This document shows, piece by piece, positions 1 through 7,408 of a stretch of 14,019 nt of DNA (its first letter is position 1; each line of letters begins with the position of its first letter). A program made the translations under genes and the position numbers. The stretch covers positions 1 to 14,019 of the forward strand of contig JAUWBW010000020.1 of assembly GCA_030609665.1 (NCBI GenBank), given 5' to 3'. Below the pieces are notes generated by a model. The model was not told where the DNA came from. It searched no databases and was given only the letters and a program-made list of their open reading frames with translations. This DNA is from Methanosarcinaceae archaeon. GTDB lineage: Archaea > Halobacteriota > Methanosarcinia > Methanosarcinales > Methanosarcinaceae.

Positions 1-39
1 CTATGAATTAATCAATAGGCAGCAGTTCAGGCAAATAAA

Positions 40-393
40 ATGATGATAACACGGAGTTACCCACACAAAACAGCGATGAGCCAAGATTTTCTTATTTCGC
101 CGTTAGATTCAAATTGTGTGAGGCGTTTTGCCTACACTGCAGACGGTAAAATCCAACCTTCTAAGAAATCTGATGATGCTGTGAAAATTACAATTGAAAA
201 ACTGAAGTTGGATATTGAAAAATTAAACGAATCTCGCAAGAAAGCAATTGAGCCATTTTTGGATGAAGATTTGGATGGATCGGATTTTTTGGATTTTGTG
301 AATGGTTACCTTAAAAAGAACTCGGATAATACATTTAATGTGTTCTGGACAACTATTGATTACTTATTTGTGCAAAAACCACCACCTATATAA
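40..393 (+). CDS. Hypothetical small acidic/lysine-rich protein, unknown family
   Basis: An open frame of 117 codons that I do not recognise. The protein is hydrophilic, with a Lys/Asp/Glu-rich middle that looks helical (about residues 48-68, with Ile/Leu repeating among Lys and Glu, so a short coiled coil is possible). A more hydrophobic, aromatic stretch (about 98-111) precedes a proline-rich end. There is no signal peptide and no clear membrane segment. In-frame stops at positions 4-6 and 16-18 bar a longer upstream extension, so this is not simply the tail of a larger gene. ATG codons at 40, 43 and 76 are all possible starts; a weak CAGG about 8 nt upstream favours 40 or 43. Codon use is visibly more AT-rich than in polC just downstream, which fits either recent acquisition or a fast-evolving lineage-specific gene. 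It could be co-transcribed with polC, but a TATA-like box at its stop codon suggests polC has its own promoter. Existence as a gene is likely but not certain. Confidence 0.5.
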   Translation: MMITRSYPHKTAMSQDFLISPLDSNCVRRFAYTADGKIQPSKKSDDAVKITIEKLKLDIEKLNESRKKAIEPFLDEDLDGSDFLDFVNGYLKKNSDNTFNVFWTTIDYLFVQKPPPI

Positions 394-394
394 T
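387..394 (+). promoter_or_regulatory. Candidate TATA box for polC
   Basis: TATATAAT overlaps the stop codon of the small upstream gene. An archaeal TATA box at this place would put transcription start near 412-420, giving a leader of roughly 20-28 nt before the polC ATG at 441. A purine run (AAAAAAAGGAC, about 421-431) in that leader could act as a weak ribosome binding site. This is inferred from sequence match and spacing only. Confidence 0.4.
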
Positions 395-440
395 CCCAAA
401 CCCCCTAATTACAACCCATTAAAAAAAGGACTATCCTCCC

Positions 441-3400
441 ATGGGTGAACTAATAGCAAGCGACTCAATGCAGCAATATTTCAACGACCTTGAGTCCAAA
501 CTCCGACGCGAGATGGACATTGCAAATGAAGCGCGCTCGCGTGGTCGGGACCCTAAACCTTTTGTTGAAATTCCGCTTGCCAAAGACCTTGCAGACAGGG
601 TCGAGAACCTGATCGGCGTAAAAGGCACAGCAGAACGTATCAGGGTACTCGAAGAGACCATGTCGCGTGAGGAAGCGGCTCTCGCCATCGGGAGGGATGT
701 TGCACAGGGCGTGGTCGGATCATTTAGATCAAAACAGGAATCAATCGAAGCGGCGATCAGGGTAGCCGTTGCAATGCTCACCGAAGGTGTGGTTGCCGCG
801 CCAATTGAAGGAATTGAAAGCGTCAGGATCTCGAACAATGACGACGGAACAGAATATATCAGCATATTCTATGCAGGTCCCATCCGCAGTGCCGGAGGCA
901 CAGCGCAGGCGCTATCCGTACTTGTCGGAGACTACGTGCGGCAGGGAGTCGGGATCGACAGGTACAAACCACGCAAGGAAGAGGTTGAACGCTACATCGA
1001 AGAGATCGGGGTCTATCGCAGGGTTGCCAATCTCCAGTACATGCCATCCGAAGACGAGATCAGATTGATCGTGGAGAACTGTCCGGTCTGTCTTGACGGC
1101 GAACCAACCGAACAGGCAGAAGTGGAAGGACACCGCGACCTTGAAAGAGTTCCGACCAACCGGGTGCGCGGAGGAATGGCGCTTGTACTTGCAGAAGGAC
1201 TTGCGCTAAAAGCGCCCAAGATCCAGAAACACGTAAAGAAACTCAAAATAGATGGATGGGATTGGCTCGACACATTCCTTGCAGGTGCAAAAAGCGAGGG
1301 TGATGAAGACGACAGCACAGGCATAAAACCAAAAGACAAATACCTCCGTGACCTCATCGCAGGACGTCCCGTATTCTCCCACCCCTCGCGCCATGGGGGT
1401 TTCCGATTGCGCTACGGCAGGTCGCGTAACACTTCATTCGCAGCAGCAGGAATCAGCCCTGCCGGAATGGTGATAATGGACGACTTTATCGCTGCAGGGA
1501 CTCAACTGAAAGTCGAACGCCCCGGAAAAGCGGCAGGCATGGCACCTGTGGATTCCATAGAAGGACCGACCGTACGGCTCAGGTCAGGGGACGTGGTCCG
1601 CATCGATGATGTGGAAGAAGCAAAAACCCTGCATTCACAGGTTGTACATATAATAGATATAGGTGAGATCCTCATAAACTACGGGGATTTCCTTGAGAAC
1701 AATCATCCGCTTATCCCATCCCCCTACTGTTTTGAATGGTGGATACAGGAATATGAAAAGGCTGCGAGCGGCGCAAACATCGACGAAGAGGCGTTAAAGG
1801 ACCTGTCGCAAGAGGTCGCACTCGACATCTCAAAAACACACGGCATCCCACTGCATCCGAAGTTCACATACCTGTGGCACGACATCACGATCGAAGAATA
1901 CAAACAGCTCGCAGAGTTCGTATCGGAACACGGTTCACTCAATTTTGACAACTCCATGTTGGAACTGCCTTACGACATGGCGGTTGAACAGGAAATAAAG
2001 ATCATACTCGAAAACATACTTGTACTCCACAAAGTAGTGAACGGGAAAATACAGGTCAATGAACCTCTTCCACTTGTAAGATGTCTGGGTCTTGATTCCA
2101 ACCTTGCGCGTACATGGGATGAACTTGACGATGACAACACACTTGATGCAATAAATCGCCTGAGCGGTATGACAGTCCGTGCGCGTGCACCAATGCGCAT
2201 AGGCGCAAGGATGGGGCGACCTGAAAAATCCGATAAGCGAAAAATGTCACCCGCACCGCATGCCCTGTTCCCGATAGGTGAAACAGGGGGCAATTCCAGA
2301 AAACTGGACGCCGCCGCAAATTTCACATCCAAAATGAACAGCAAGGTTGGAGAGATACGCGTTGAGATCGGTACACGAATATGCCCCGCATGCAGGAAGG
2401 AAACACACGAATCCAGATGCGATTGCGGAGAATTCACGGTTCCCAAACTATTCTGTCAGCGATGCGGCGTTTCAATGAACAAAGATATCTGCCCAAAATG
2501 CGGACGTAAGACTACATCAGTTAGGATACAAAAGATCGATTTCAAATCCATTTACGATAAAGCCTTTGAAAAGGTGGGCGAGCGGGACACCGTCATAGAT
2601 TCGTTCAAAGGTGTCAAAAAACTCATGTCAAGACACAGGACCCCCGAACCTCTTGAAAAGGGAGTTTTGCGGGCAAAGCATGGATTATTCACGTTCAAGG
2701 ACGGGACTGTTCGTTACGACATGTCAGATATTCCGCTAACCCACATACGCCCTGATGAGATCGGTGTTACGGTACAACAACTCATCGATATTGGATACAG
2801 CGAAGATATCCACGGCGAACCGCTCACAAGCGAGACCCAGGTGGCATGCCTCAAGGTTCAGGATCTTGTAATATCCTACGACTGTGCCGAGTATCTGCTC
2901 AGGATTACACAATATATAGATGACCTGCTTGTCAGGTATTACAAACTTGAACCATATTACAATGCCGAATCGATCGATGACATTGTTGGCGTGATGGTCA
3001 TGGGGCTTGCGCCACATACCTCGGCAGGTGTGCTCGGGCGTATTGTAGGTTTTACGGGCGCATCGGTCGGTTATGCGCATCCGTTCTTCCATGCGGCAAA
3101 GAGGCGTAACTGTGATGGTGATGAGGATTGTGTAATGCTGCTTATGGATGGACTCATCAATTTCTCGCGCGAATTTTTGCCTGATAAGCGCGGTGGGCAG
3201 ATGGATGCACCGCTTGTGCTTACAACACGCATCGATCCGAGTGAAGTTGACAAGGAAGCACATAATATAGATGTATGCGCGCGTTATCCTCTTGAGTTCT
3301 ATGAAGCCACGTTGAAGTACACCAACCCAAAGGAACTTGAAAAGATCATGGATCTTGTGAGCAGACGACTTAACACTCCGGGGCAGTATGACGGTTTTAT

Positions 3401-3863
3401 GTTCACTCACGATACATCGGATATTGCAGCAGGTCCGGTGAACAGTGCTTACAAGACACTTGGCAGTATGGTCGAGAAAATGGATGCGCAACTTGCACTT
3501 GGGGAGAAGATACGTGCTGTTGATGTCTGGGACGTTGCGGAGAGGGTGCTGACATCACACTTTTTGCCGGATATGATAGGAAACCTGCGTGCGTTCTCGC
3601 GGCAGGGGACACGTTGCGTCAAGTGCGGTGAGAAATTCCGGCGACCTCCATTGATGGGCAATTGTCCAAAATGTGGGGGACGAGTGATCCTTACCGTTCA
3701 TGAGGGGTCGGTCAAGAAATACCTTGAAGTATCCCAAAGGGTTGCACAAGATTATGACGTGTCCGATTACACAAGACAACGCATCGAACTTGTCGGTTAT
3801 GATATTAAATCGCTTTTTGAGAACGACAAGTCAAAACAGATGGGATTGTCGGATTTTATGTGA
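441..3863 (+). CDS. polC: DNA polymerase D (Pol II) large catalytic subunit DP2
   Basis: This is the 1140-residue large subunit of the archaeal family-D replicative polymerase. It carries the DNA-synthesis active site and works with the small exonuclease subunit DP1, which is not in this window. The N-terminal family block (about residues 1-280) includes the conserved stretch around YAGPIRSAGGTAQA. A central zinc-binding region has paired cysteines at 648/651, 660/662, 672/675 and 684/687. The catalytic NCDGDED motif lies at 890-896, with Asp892 and Asp894 as the expected metal ligands. A C-terminal zinc finger uses Cys1059/1062 and Cys1075/1078. The last residues, QMGLSDFM (1133-1140), look like a PCNA-interacting PIP box. 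The length is that of an intein-free DP2; many archaeal DP2 genes carry inteins, and this one does not. ATG 441 starts the conserved N-terminus. The 3' end overlaps convergent mmp10 by 8 bp. Confidence 0.97.
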   Translation: MGELIASDSMQQYFNDLESKLRREMDIANEARSRGRDPKPFVEIPLAKDLADRVENLIGVKGTAERIRVLEETMSREEAALAIGRDVAQGVVGSFRSKQESIEAAIRVAVAMLTEGVVAAPIEGIESVRISNNDDGTEYISIFYAGPIRSAGGTAQALSVLVGDYVRQGVGIDRYKPRKEEVERYIEEIGVYRRVANLQYMPSEDEIRLIVENCPVCLDGEPTEQAEVEGHRDLERVPTNRVRGGMALVLAEGLALKAPKIQKHVKKLKIDGWDWLDTFLAGAKSEGDEDDSTGIKPKDKYLRDLIAGRPVFSHPSRHGGFRLRYGRSRNTSFAAAGISPAGMVIMDDFIAAGTQLKVERPGKAAGMAPVDSIEGPTVRLRSGDVVRIDDVEEAKTLHSQVVHIIDIGEILINYGDFLENNHPLIPSPYCFEWWIQEYEKAASGANIDEEALKDLSQEVALDISKTHGIPLHPKFTYLWHDITIEEYKQLAEFVSEHGSLNFDNSMLELPYDMAVEQEIKIILENILVLHKVVNGKIQVNEPLPLVRCLGLDSNLARTWDELDDDNTLDAINRLSGMTVRARAPMRIGARMGRPEKSDKRKMSPAPHALFPIGETGGNSRKLDAAANFTSKMNSKVGEIRVEIGTRICPACRKETHESRCDCGEFTVPKLFCQRCGVSMNKDICPKCGRKTTSVRIQKIDFKSIYDKAFEKVGERDTVIDSFKGVKKLMSRHRTPEPLEKGVLRAKHGLFTFKDGTVRYDMSDIPLTHIRPDEIGVTVQQLIDIGYSEDIHGEPLTSETQVACLKVQDLVISYDCAEYLLRITQYIDDLLVRYYKLEPYYNAESIDDIVGVMVMGLAPHTSAGVLGRIVGFTGASVGYAHPFFHAAKRRNCDGDEDCVMLLMDGLINFSREFLPDKRGGQMDAPLVLTTRIDPSEVDKEAHNIDVCARYPLEFYEATLKYTNPKELEKIMDLVSRRLNTPGQYDGFMFTHDTSDIAAGPVNSAYKTLGSMVEKMDAQLALGEKIRAVDVWDVAERVLTSHFLPDMIGNLRAFSRQGTRCVKCGEKFRRPPLMGNCPKCGGRVILTVHEGSVKKYLEVSQRVAQDYDVSDYTRQRIELVGYDIKSLFENDKSKQMGLSDFM

Positions 3864-5091
3864 TTGGCAGACCGAGCGCATTGATCTGTTGAATGAGTTC
3901 GGTAAACTTCTGTATCTCAAGTTCCAGTACTGCCTCTTTTGTCATTCCGATTGACATCTCCCCGTCAACTGTGAGCGTGTCCTCGCCTCTGCGTACAAAC
4001 CTGTCAACGCCATCACGCGAGAGTACCGCTTTTACTTCGGGGTCGTGAACAAATGCCCGGCCCGGTATGATCACAGTATCCTTTATATTAGATAGGTCAA
4101 GTGCTTCTATATCTTCTATAGTAATAAGGCATCCCACATCCTTGTCCACGGGTACTATATTCACGCTGCCGCCGAGTTTTTCGAATATCTCGGTCAGGCG
4201 CGGTGCAGCAGTGCTGCTTGTGATGATGGTTGCTTCTTTTATCACTTCCGGCAACTTTGCGAGTGCTTCATCGTCATTTCGAATCGCAAACGGCGAGCCG
4301 ATCAATGGATCTTCAAGAGGCGTACCCGTGATCCTGAAACTGTGGCGTGCTGCACTGTCGCGCACGATCTGTTGGAACTCTTCAACGGTATGGGATACAA
4401 CACCATCTATTACAGGAGCGTTTCCGAGTATCAATCCCTCCTCGCGCGTGTTTGCGAAACGCATGAGTATCACACCTGTAGCACCCATTTCTTCAAGATC
4501 GGTGAGTGTCTTTTCAAGAACTTCGCCGTCGTTGACGCCGGGTATGAGTACGATCGCGGCATATACTTCGCAGTGAGCGCAAAAGTCCCGAAGGACATCA
4601 AGGGATGCTTCAGGCTCAGGATCATGCATATATTTGTCCCGAAGTTTTGGGTCTGTTGCAAATACTGTAAATGATACTTCTGTTACGCCGTTTTCAATGA
4701 AGAACTGTGCTTCATCGCTCTTGATGAATCCTTTGCCGCTGGTATATCCCAGATGGATCGGTTTGCCGAATTGAGATGATAGATAGGATACCAATTCTTT
4801 AAGTTGTGGATAGCAACTGATATCTCCGCCACCGCTGATAGTAAATTTGTCTACTTCACTTGAACTGAAATGTATGGTCTGGCCAACCTCCTGCATTACA
4901 TTCTGTACCGGCTTAAAACCGGAATAGGATTCCTTGACGCCCCGTGTGCAGTAATCACATCCTTTTGTGAACGGAAAGCAGTATTTACATCCAAATGCAG
5001 GGATATCTTTTACTTTTTTGAAATAACAGTACTTACAAAACCCACGGCAGTCAATCCCGGGGCTTCCTCCAATATCGGCAACAACTTCCAT
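3856..5091 (-). CDS. mmp10: Mmp10: B12-dependent radical SAM methyltransferase for the McrA arginine
   Basis: A 411-residue cytoplasmic protein matching methanogenesis marker protein 10 (also called MamA). In the family this cobalamin-dependent radical SAM enzyme puts the C-methyl group on the active-site arginine of the MCR alpha subunit. The N-terminus is cysteine-rich. CRGFCKYC (Cys15, Cys19, Cys22) fits the CX3CX2C motif that binds the radical SAM 4Fe-4S cluster. Cys35, Cys38, Cys45 and Cys48 form a second cluster of the type that binds the extra iron (the 'iron loop') described for the family. SGGGD at 86-90 is the SAM-binding glycine motif. Tyr116 in HLGYTSGKG corresponds to the tyrosine reported as an unusual cluster ligand in the M. 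acetivorans enzyme (Tyr115 there; the alignment is from memory). The C-terminal third, after about residue 270, is the cobalamin-associated part. The gene is divergent from mcrB and its predicted target, McrA Arg285, is encoded on the same window. It ends 8 bp inside polC. Confidence 0.95.
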   Translation of the reverse strand: MEVVADIGGSPGIDCRGFCKYCYFKKVKDIPAFGCKYCFPFTKGCDYCTRGVKESYSGFKPVQNVMQEVGQTIHFSSSEVDKFTISGGGDISCYPQLKELVSYLSSQFGKPIHLGYTSGKGFIKSDEAQFFIENGVTEVSFTVFATDPKLRDKYMHDPEPEASLDVLRDFCAHCEVYAAIVLIPGVNDGEVLEKTLTDLEEMGATGVILMRFANTREEGLILGNAPVIDGVVSHTVEEFQQIVRDSAARHSFRITGTPLEDPLIGSPFAIRNDDEALAKLPEVIKEATIITSSTAAPRLTEIFEKLGGSVNIVPVDKDVGCLITIEDIEALDLSNIKDTVIIPGRAFVHDPEVKAVLSRDGVDRFVRRGEDTLTVDGEMSIGMTKEAVLELEIQKFTELIQQINALGLPIT

Positions 5092-5119
5092 ATCAATCGT
5101 GTGTACTTGATGTATGTAT

Positions 5120-5127
5120 TACTTAAA
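5120..5127 (-). promoter_or_regulatory. Candidate TATA box for mmp10
   Basis: On the minus strand this reads TTTAAGTA, near the archaeal TTTAWATA consensus. It lies about 29 nt upstream of the mmp10 ATG (5091). The usual distance from TATA box to start site would place transcription start within a few bases of the start codon, so the mRNA may be leaderless or nearly so. That agrees with the absence of a clear ribosome binding site. Confidence 0.35.
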
Positions 5128-5270
5128 CTTTTGTGATGGGGAGCAATTGCGCTAACCAAACAAGATGTGAAAAATTAAAAATTAAAACGAAATTGATTGT
5201 ATAAAAAGTAGATATTTCCAAATACAGAACTTGATACATAGTGATTCTATTTATAGTTTATTGATAATCG

Positions 5271-5288
5271 TGTGAATTGTGTGAACTG
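5271..5288. repeat. 9-bp direct tandem repeat in the mcr upstream region
   Basis: Two adjacent copies, TGTGAATTG and TGTGAACTG, differ at one base and are followed by a degenerate third unit starting TGTAAT. They lie just upstream of one candidate mcr TATA box (5306) and about 95 bp upstream of the better one (5382). Tandem short repeats here could be an activator or repressor site, but this is position-based inference. Confidence 0.4.
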
Positions 5289-5305
5289 TGTAATCTTATC
5301 CACTG

Positions 5306-5313
5306 TTATATAT
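5306..5313 (+). promoter_or_regulatory. Alternative TATA box for the mcr operon
   Basis: TTATATAT followed by a T run. If used, the mcr leader would be about 230 nt long. It matches the archaeal consensus less well than the box at 5382-5389; both could serve under different conditions. Confidence 0.25.
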
Positions 5314-5381
5314 TTTTAGAGTTCGAATATTGCAAATTGTATATTTTAATTATAATGGATTATCATGAATGACACACAAGC

Positions 5382-5389
5382 TTTAAATA
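5382..5389 (+). promoter_or_regulatory. Best candidate TATA box for the mcr operon
   Basis: TTTAAATA is an exact fit to the archaeal TATA consensus TTTAWATA. Transcription would start near 5409-5417, leaving a leader of about 150 nt before mcrB. The leader would include the small hairpin at 5443-5459 and the ribosome binding site at 5551. Start-site mapping would be needed to choose between this and the box at 5306. Confidence 0.45.
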
Positions 5390-5442
5390 CAATTGCAGAT
5401 TTGATGAAAATGCGAGGAATTCTGATAGGAGTAAATAATCTG

Positions 5443-5459
5443 AACAATTGCGTATTGTT
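5443..5459 (+). other. Small hairpin in the predicted mcr leader
   Basis: AACAAT and ATTGTT form a perfect 6-bp inverted repeat around a 5-nt loop (TGCGT). It is AT-rich and weak and has no T tract, so it is not a terminator. It falls inside the predicted untranslated leader of the mcr mRNA and could be a leader structure or a protein-binding site. Confidence 0.25.
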
Positions 5460-5550
5460 GCACTTTCTATTGTAGTAATAATTAGATGAGTAGCAGCACA
5501 CTTGCTCAATGATTGATTCCTAAATGAAAAATTCCTTAAATAATTAAAAT

Positions 5551-5557
5551 AGGAGGA
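5551..5557 (+). promoter_or_regulatory. Ribosome binding site of mcrB
   Basis: AGGAGGA lies 8 nt before a GTG codon at 5566. The strong match at ideal spacing fixes GTG as the mcrB start; the conserved MSDKIDIYSDRGKLL N-terminus begins exactly there. Confidence 0.85.
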
Positions 5558-5565
5558 AGATATAC

Positions 5566-6870
5566 GTGTCTGATAAAATAGACATCTACAGCGACAGAGG
5601 AAAACTGTTAAAGAGCGGCGTAGACCTGATGGAAATTGCTCCAACAAGAAACGCAGCAATTGGAAGAATTATCGCAGATACCAAAAGATCCGTTGCAGTT
5701 AACCTTGCAGGGATCCAGAAAGCTCTTGCAACAGGCAAGATGGGTGGAAAAGGACGTCAGATTCTTGGACGTGAACTTGACTACGACATCGTTGGAAATG
5801 CAAGTGCAATCGAGTCAGCTGTCGCAGGTTTTGCGAAAGTTAACGATGGTGATGACACCAATGTAAAATTACTTTCAGGTGGCAAGCAATTGCTTGTACA
5901 GGTACCGGTTTCAAGAGCTGCAGCAGGTGCAGACTATGTTTCAGCGAGTACCGTTGGTGCAGCAGCTGTCACACAGGCAATTCTTGACCACTTCAACACC
6001 GACATGTTCGATGCACCGATCGTCAAGGCGGCAGTCTGGGGAAGTTACCCACAGACAATGGACATGATGGGTGCAAACGTAGCATCTATTCTTAGCATCC
6101 CACAGAACAATGAGGGTCTTGGTTTCTCCTTGAGGAACATCATGGCTAATCACATTGCGGCAATCACCAAGAAATCTGCGATGAACTCAGCGGCATTATC
6201 TGCTATTTATGAGCAGTCAGGCCAGTTCGAGATGGGGAATGCAGTGGGTATGTTCGAGAGACACCAGTTACTTGGACTTGCTGTGCAGGGTTTAAATGCA
6301 AACAACCTTGTGTATGACATGGCAAAAGAAAACGGTAAGACCGGTACAGTCGGTACAGTAGTGGCTTCAACCGTTGAGAGAGCACTTGAAGACGGCGTGA
6401 TATCTGTTGATAAAACAGCACCATCCGGCTACAAGTTCTACAAGGCAAACGATGTACCACTGTGGAACGCATATACAGCAGCAGGTACTCTTGTAGCAAC
6501 AGTTGTTAACTGTGGTGCGGGAAGAGCTGCACAGAATGTGTCCTCAACATTGCTGTACTACAACGACCTTGTTGAGAAGGAGACAGGTCTTACAGGATGC
6601 GACTATGGTAAGGTACAGGGTGTTGCAGTAGGATTCTCATTCTTCAGTCACTCCATCTATGGTGGCGGTGGACCTGGTGTTTTCAACGGTAACCACGTTG
6701 TAACCAGACACTCCAGAGGATTCGGACTTCCATGTATATCTGCAGCAGTTTCACTTGATGCAGGTACCCAGATGTTTACAGTAGAATCAACATCCGGTCT
6801 TGTTGGAGATGTATTCGGATCGATCAAAGAGTTCAGGGAACCAATCGATTCAGTAGCTGCTACACTCTAA
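5566..6870 (+). CDS. mcrB: Methyl-coenzyme M reductase beta subunit McrB
   Basis: The beta subunit of the (alpha beta gamma)2 enzyme that reduces methyl-CoM with CoB to methane and the CoM-S-S-CoB heterodisulfide, or runs the reverse in methane oxidisers. At 434 residues it has the length usual in Methanosarcinaceae. The C-terminal half carries the active-site wall: GFSFFSHSIYGGGGPG spans 356-371. Phe359 and Tyr365 correspond to Phe361 and Tyr367 of the Methanothermobacter enzyme, and His362/Ser363 sit next to cofactor F430. The conserved LDAGTQMF block and the REP near the C-terminus follow. It starts at GTG, the only non-ATG start in the operon by my reading. As first gene of mcrBDCGA it lies behind a long AT-rich leader, and its codon use is regular, as in highly expressed genes. 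A 41-nt gap separates it from mcrD. Confidence 0.98.
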   Translation: MSDKIDIYSDRGKLLKSGVDLMEIAPTRNAAIGRIIADTKRSVAVNLAGIQKALATGKMGGKGRQILGRELDYDIVGNASAIESAVAGFAKVNDGDDTNVKLLSGGKQLLVQVPVSRAAAGADYVSASTVGAAAVTQAILDHFNTDMFDAPIVKAAVWGSYPQTMDMMGANVASILSIPQNNEGLGFSLRNIMANHIAAITKKSAMNSAALSAIYEQSGQFEMGNAVGMFERHQLLGLAVQGLNANNLVYDMAKENGKTGTVGTVVASTVERALEDGVISVDKTAPSGYKFYKANDVPLWNAYTAAGTLVATVVNCGAGRAAQNVSSTLLYYNDLVEKETGLTGCDYGKVQGVAVGFSFFSHSIYGGGGPGVFNGNHVVTRHSRGFGLPCISAAVSLDAGTQMFTVESTSGLVGDVFGSIKEFREPIDSVAATL

Positions 6871-6911
6871 ATAAATAGAATAGCTTTAGGAAAAATGTGA
6901 AGGTTCAACAA

Positions 6912-7400
6912 ATGAGTAATTCTACTTCAGATACGGACAACCTAATACAGGTTGAGATATTTCCACATCGCCTGCTTTCGTCGCAAACGTCACAGAAACT
7001 CTTAACGGAGTTGCAGGGACTGGACGGCATTAGTAGAATGGTGATACATGGCCCCCGATTACCACTGGAAGTTAAATCCGGCCCGGGGACTGGTCATAAA
7101 GTAGACCATCCTGACAGACAGGTCATTCAGGTTGCTGATACAGCCCTTGAACTATCGGTTTGTGTTGGAAGGCTATGGCTGGAAGTTGCCAATGTCGATG
7201 TTAAGGAAGAAGTCAGGACAGTATGTAAGCGTGTACTGCCATGTATCTTTGATTATAAAGAAGGTCTTTTCTTCCACAAAAAGGCAACCGTAACTGATTA
7301 CGCCAAATTCGGTTCGGATGTGGATCCGAAAATACTCGGATTAACAGATCCAAAAGTAAAGATCGATGATCAGGTATGTATCCTTAGCCAGACGGAGTGA
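6912..7400 (+). CDS. mcrD: MCR operon protein McrD
   Basis: A 162-residue member of the McrD family (methyl-coenzyme M reductase operon protein D). It is not part of the mature enzyme. Family work links it to binding unassembled MCR and delivering or retaining F430 during assembly. The typical N-terminal feature is visible: a short polar Ser/Asp-rich lead, then IQVEIFPHRLLS. A HGPRLP motif and repeated charged loops follow in the middle. I chose ATG 6912 over the in-frame GTG at 6897: GAAGGT (6899-6904) is then a ribosome binding site 7 nt upstream, and the protein starts MSNSTSDTDN as family members do. With GTG it would have five extra residues. Its stop lies just before mcrC, with 8 nt between them, or a 4-nt overlap if mcrC starts at GTG 7397. 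It is less conserved than the catalytic subunits, as usual. Confidence 0.93.
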   Translation: MSNSTSDTDNLIQVEIFPHRLLSSQTSQKLLTELQGLDGISRMVIHGPRLPLEVKSGPGTGHKVDHPDRQVIQVADTALELSVCVGRLWLEVANVDVKEEVRTVCKRVLPCIFDYKEGLFFHKKATVTDYAKFGSDVDPKILGLTDPKVKIDDQVCILSQTE

Positions 7401-7408
7401 AATGTATA

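Larger units (their letters stand above)
5092..5565. other. AT-rich divergent intergenic region between mmp10 and mcr
   Basis: This 474-bp stretch holds no convincing gene. It is much more AT-rich than the flanking genes and must contain the start signals for both mmp10 (leftward) and mcrBDCGA (rightward). It holds a TATA-like box facing mmp10 (5120-5127) and two candidate TATA boxes facing mcr (5306-5313 and 5382-5389). It also holds a short tandem 9-bp repeat (5271-5288), a 6-bp stem hairpin (5443-5459), a possible 36-codon ORF (5365-5475) and the mcrB ribosome binding site. Either mcr TATA box implies a long untranslated leader of about 150 to 230 nt. Confidence 0.7.

Noticed and set aside
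431..865. 144-codon minus-strand frame over the start of polC
   Set aside because: It is Ser/Ala/Arg-rich low-complexity protein opposite a certain gene, without its own signals.
2736..3491. 251-codon open frame on the minus strand inside polC
   Set aside because: It lies wholly antisense to the catalytic part of DP2, its composition is odd (rich in Cys, His, Ile) and it shows no recognisable domain; it is a shadow of polC codon use.
5536..5543. TTAAATAA as a TATA box directly before mcrB
   Set aside because: It would place transcription start at about the start codon and cut off the strong AGGAGGA site at 5551.
6897..6911. GTG start for McrD
   Set aside because: ATG 6912 has a better-spaced GAAGGT and the family-like MSNSTSD N-terminus; the GTG overlaps that site.
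7397..7408. GTG start for McrC overlapping the mcrD stop
   Set aside because: It has no ribosome binding site at workable spacing, while ATG 7409 has GGAGTGA and gives the conserved MFDRETQVVDCR start. It remains possible, so I only prefer the ATG.
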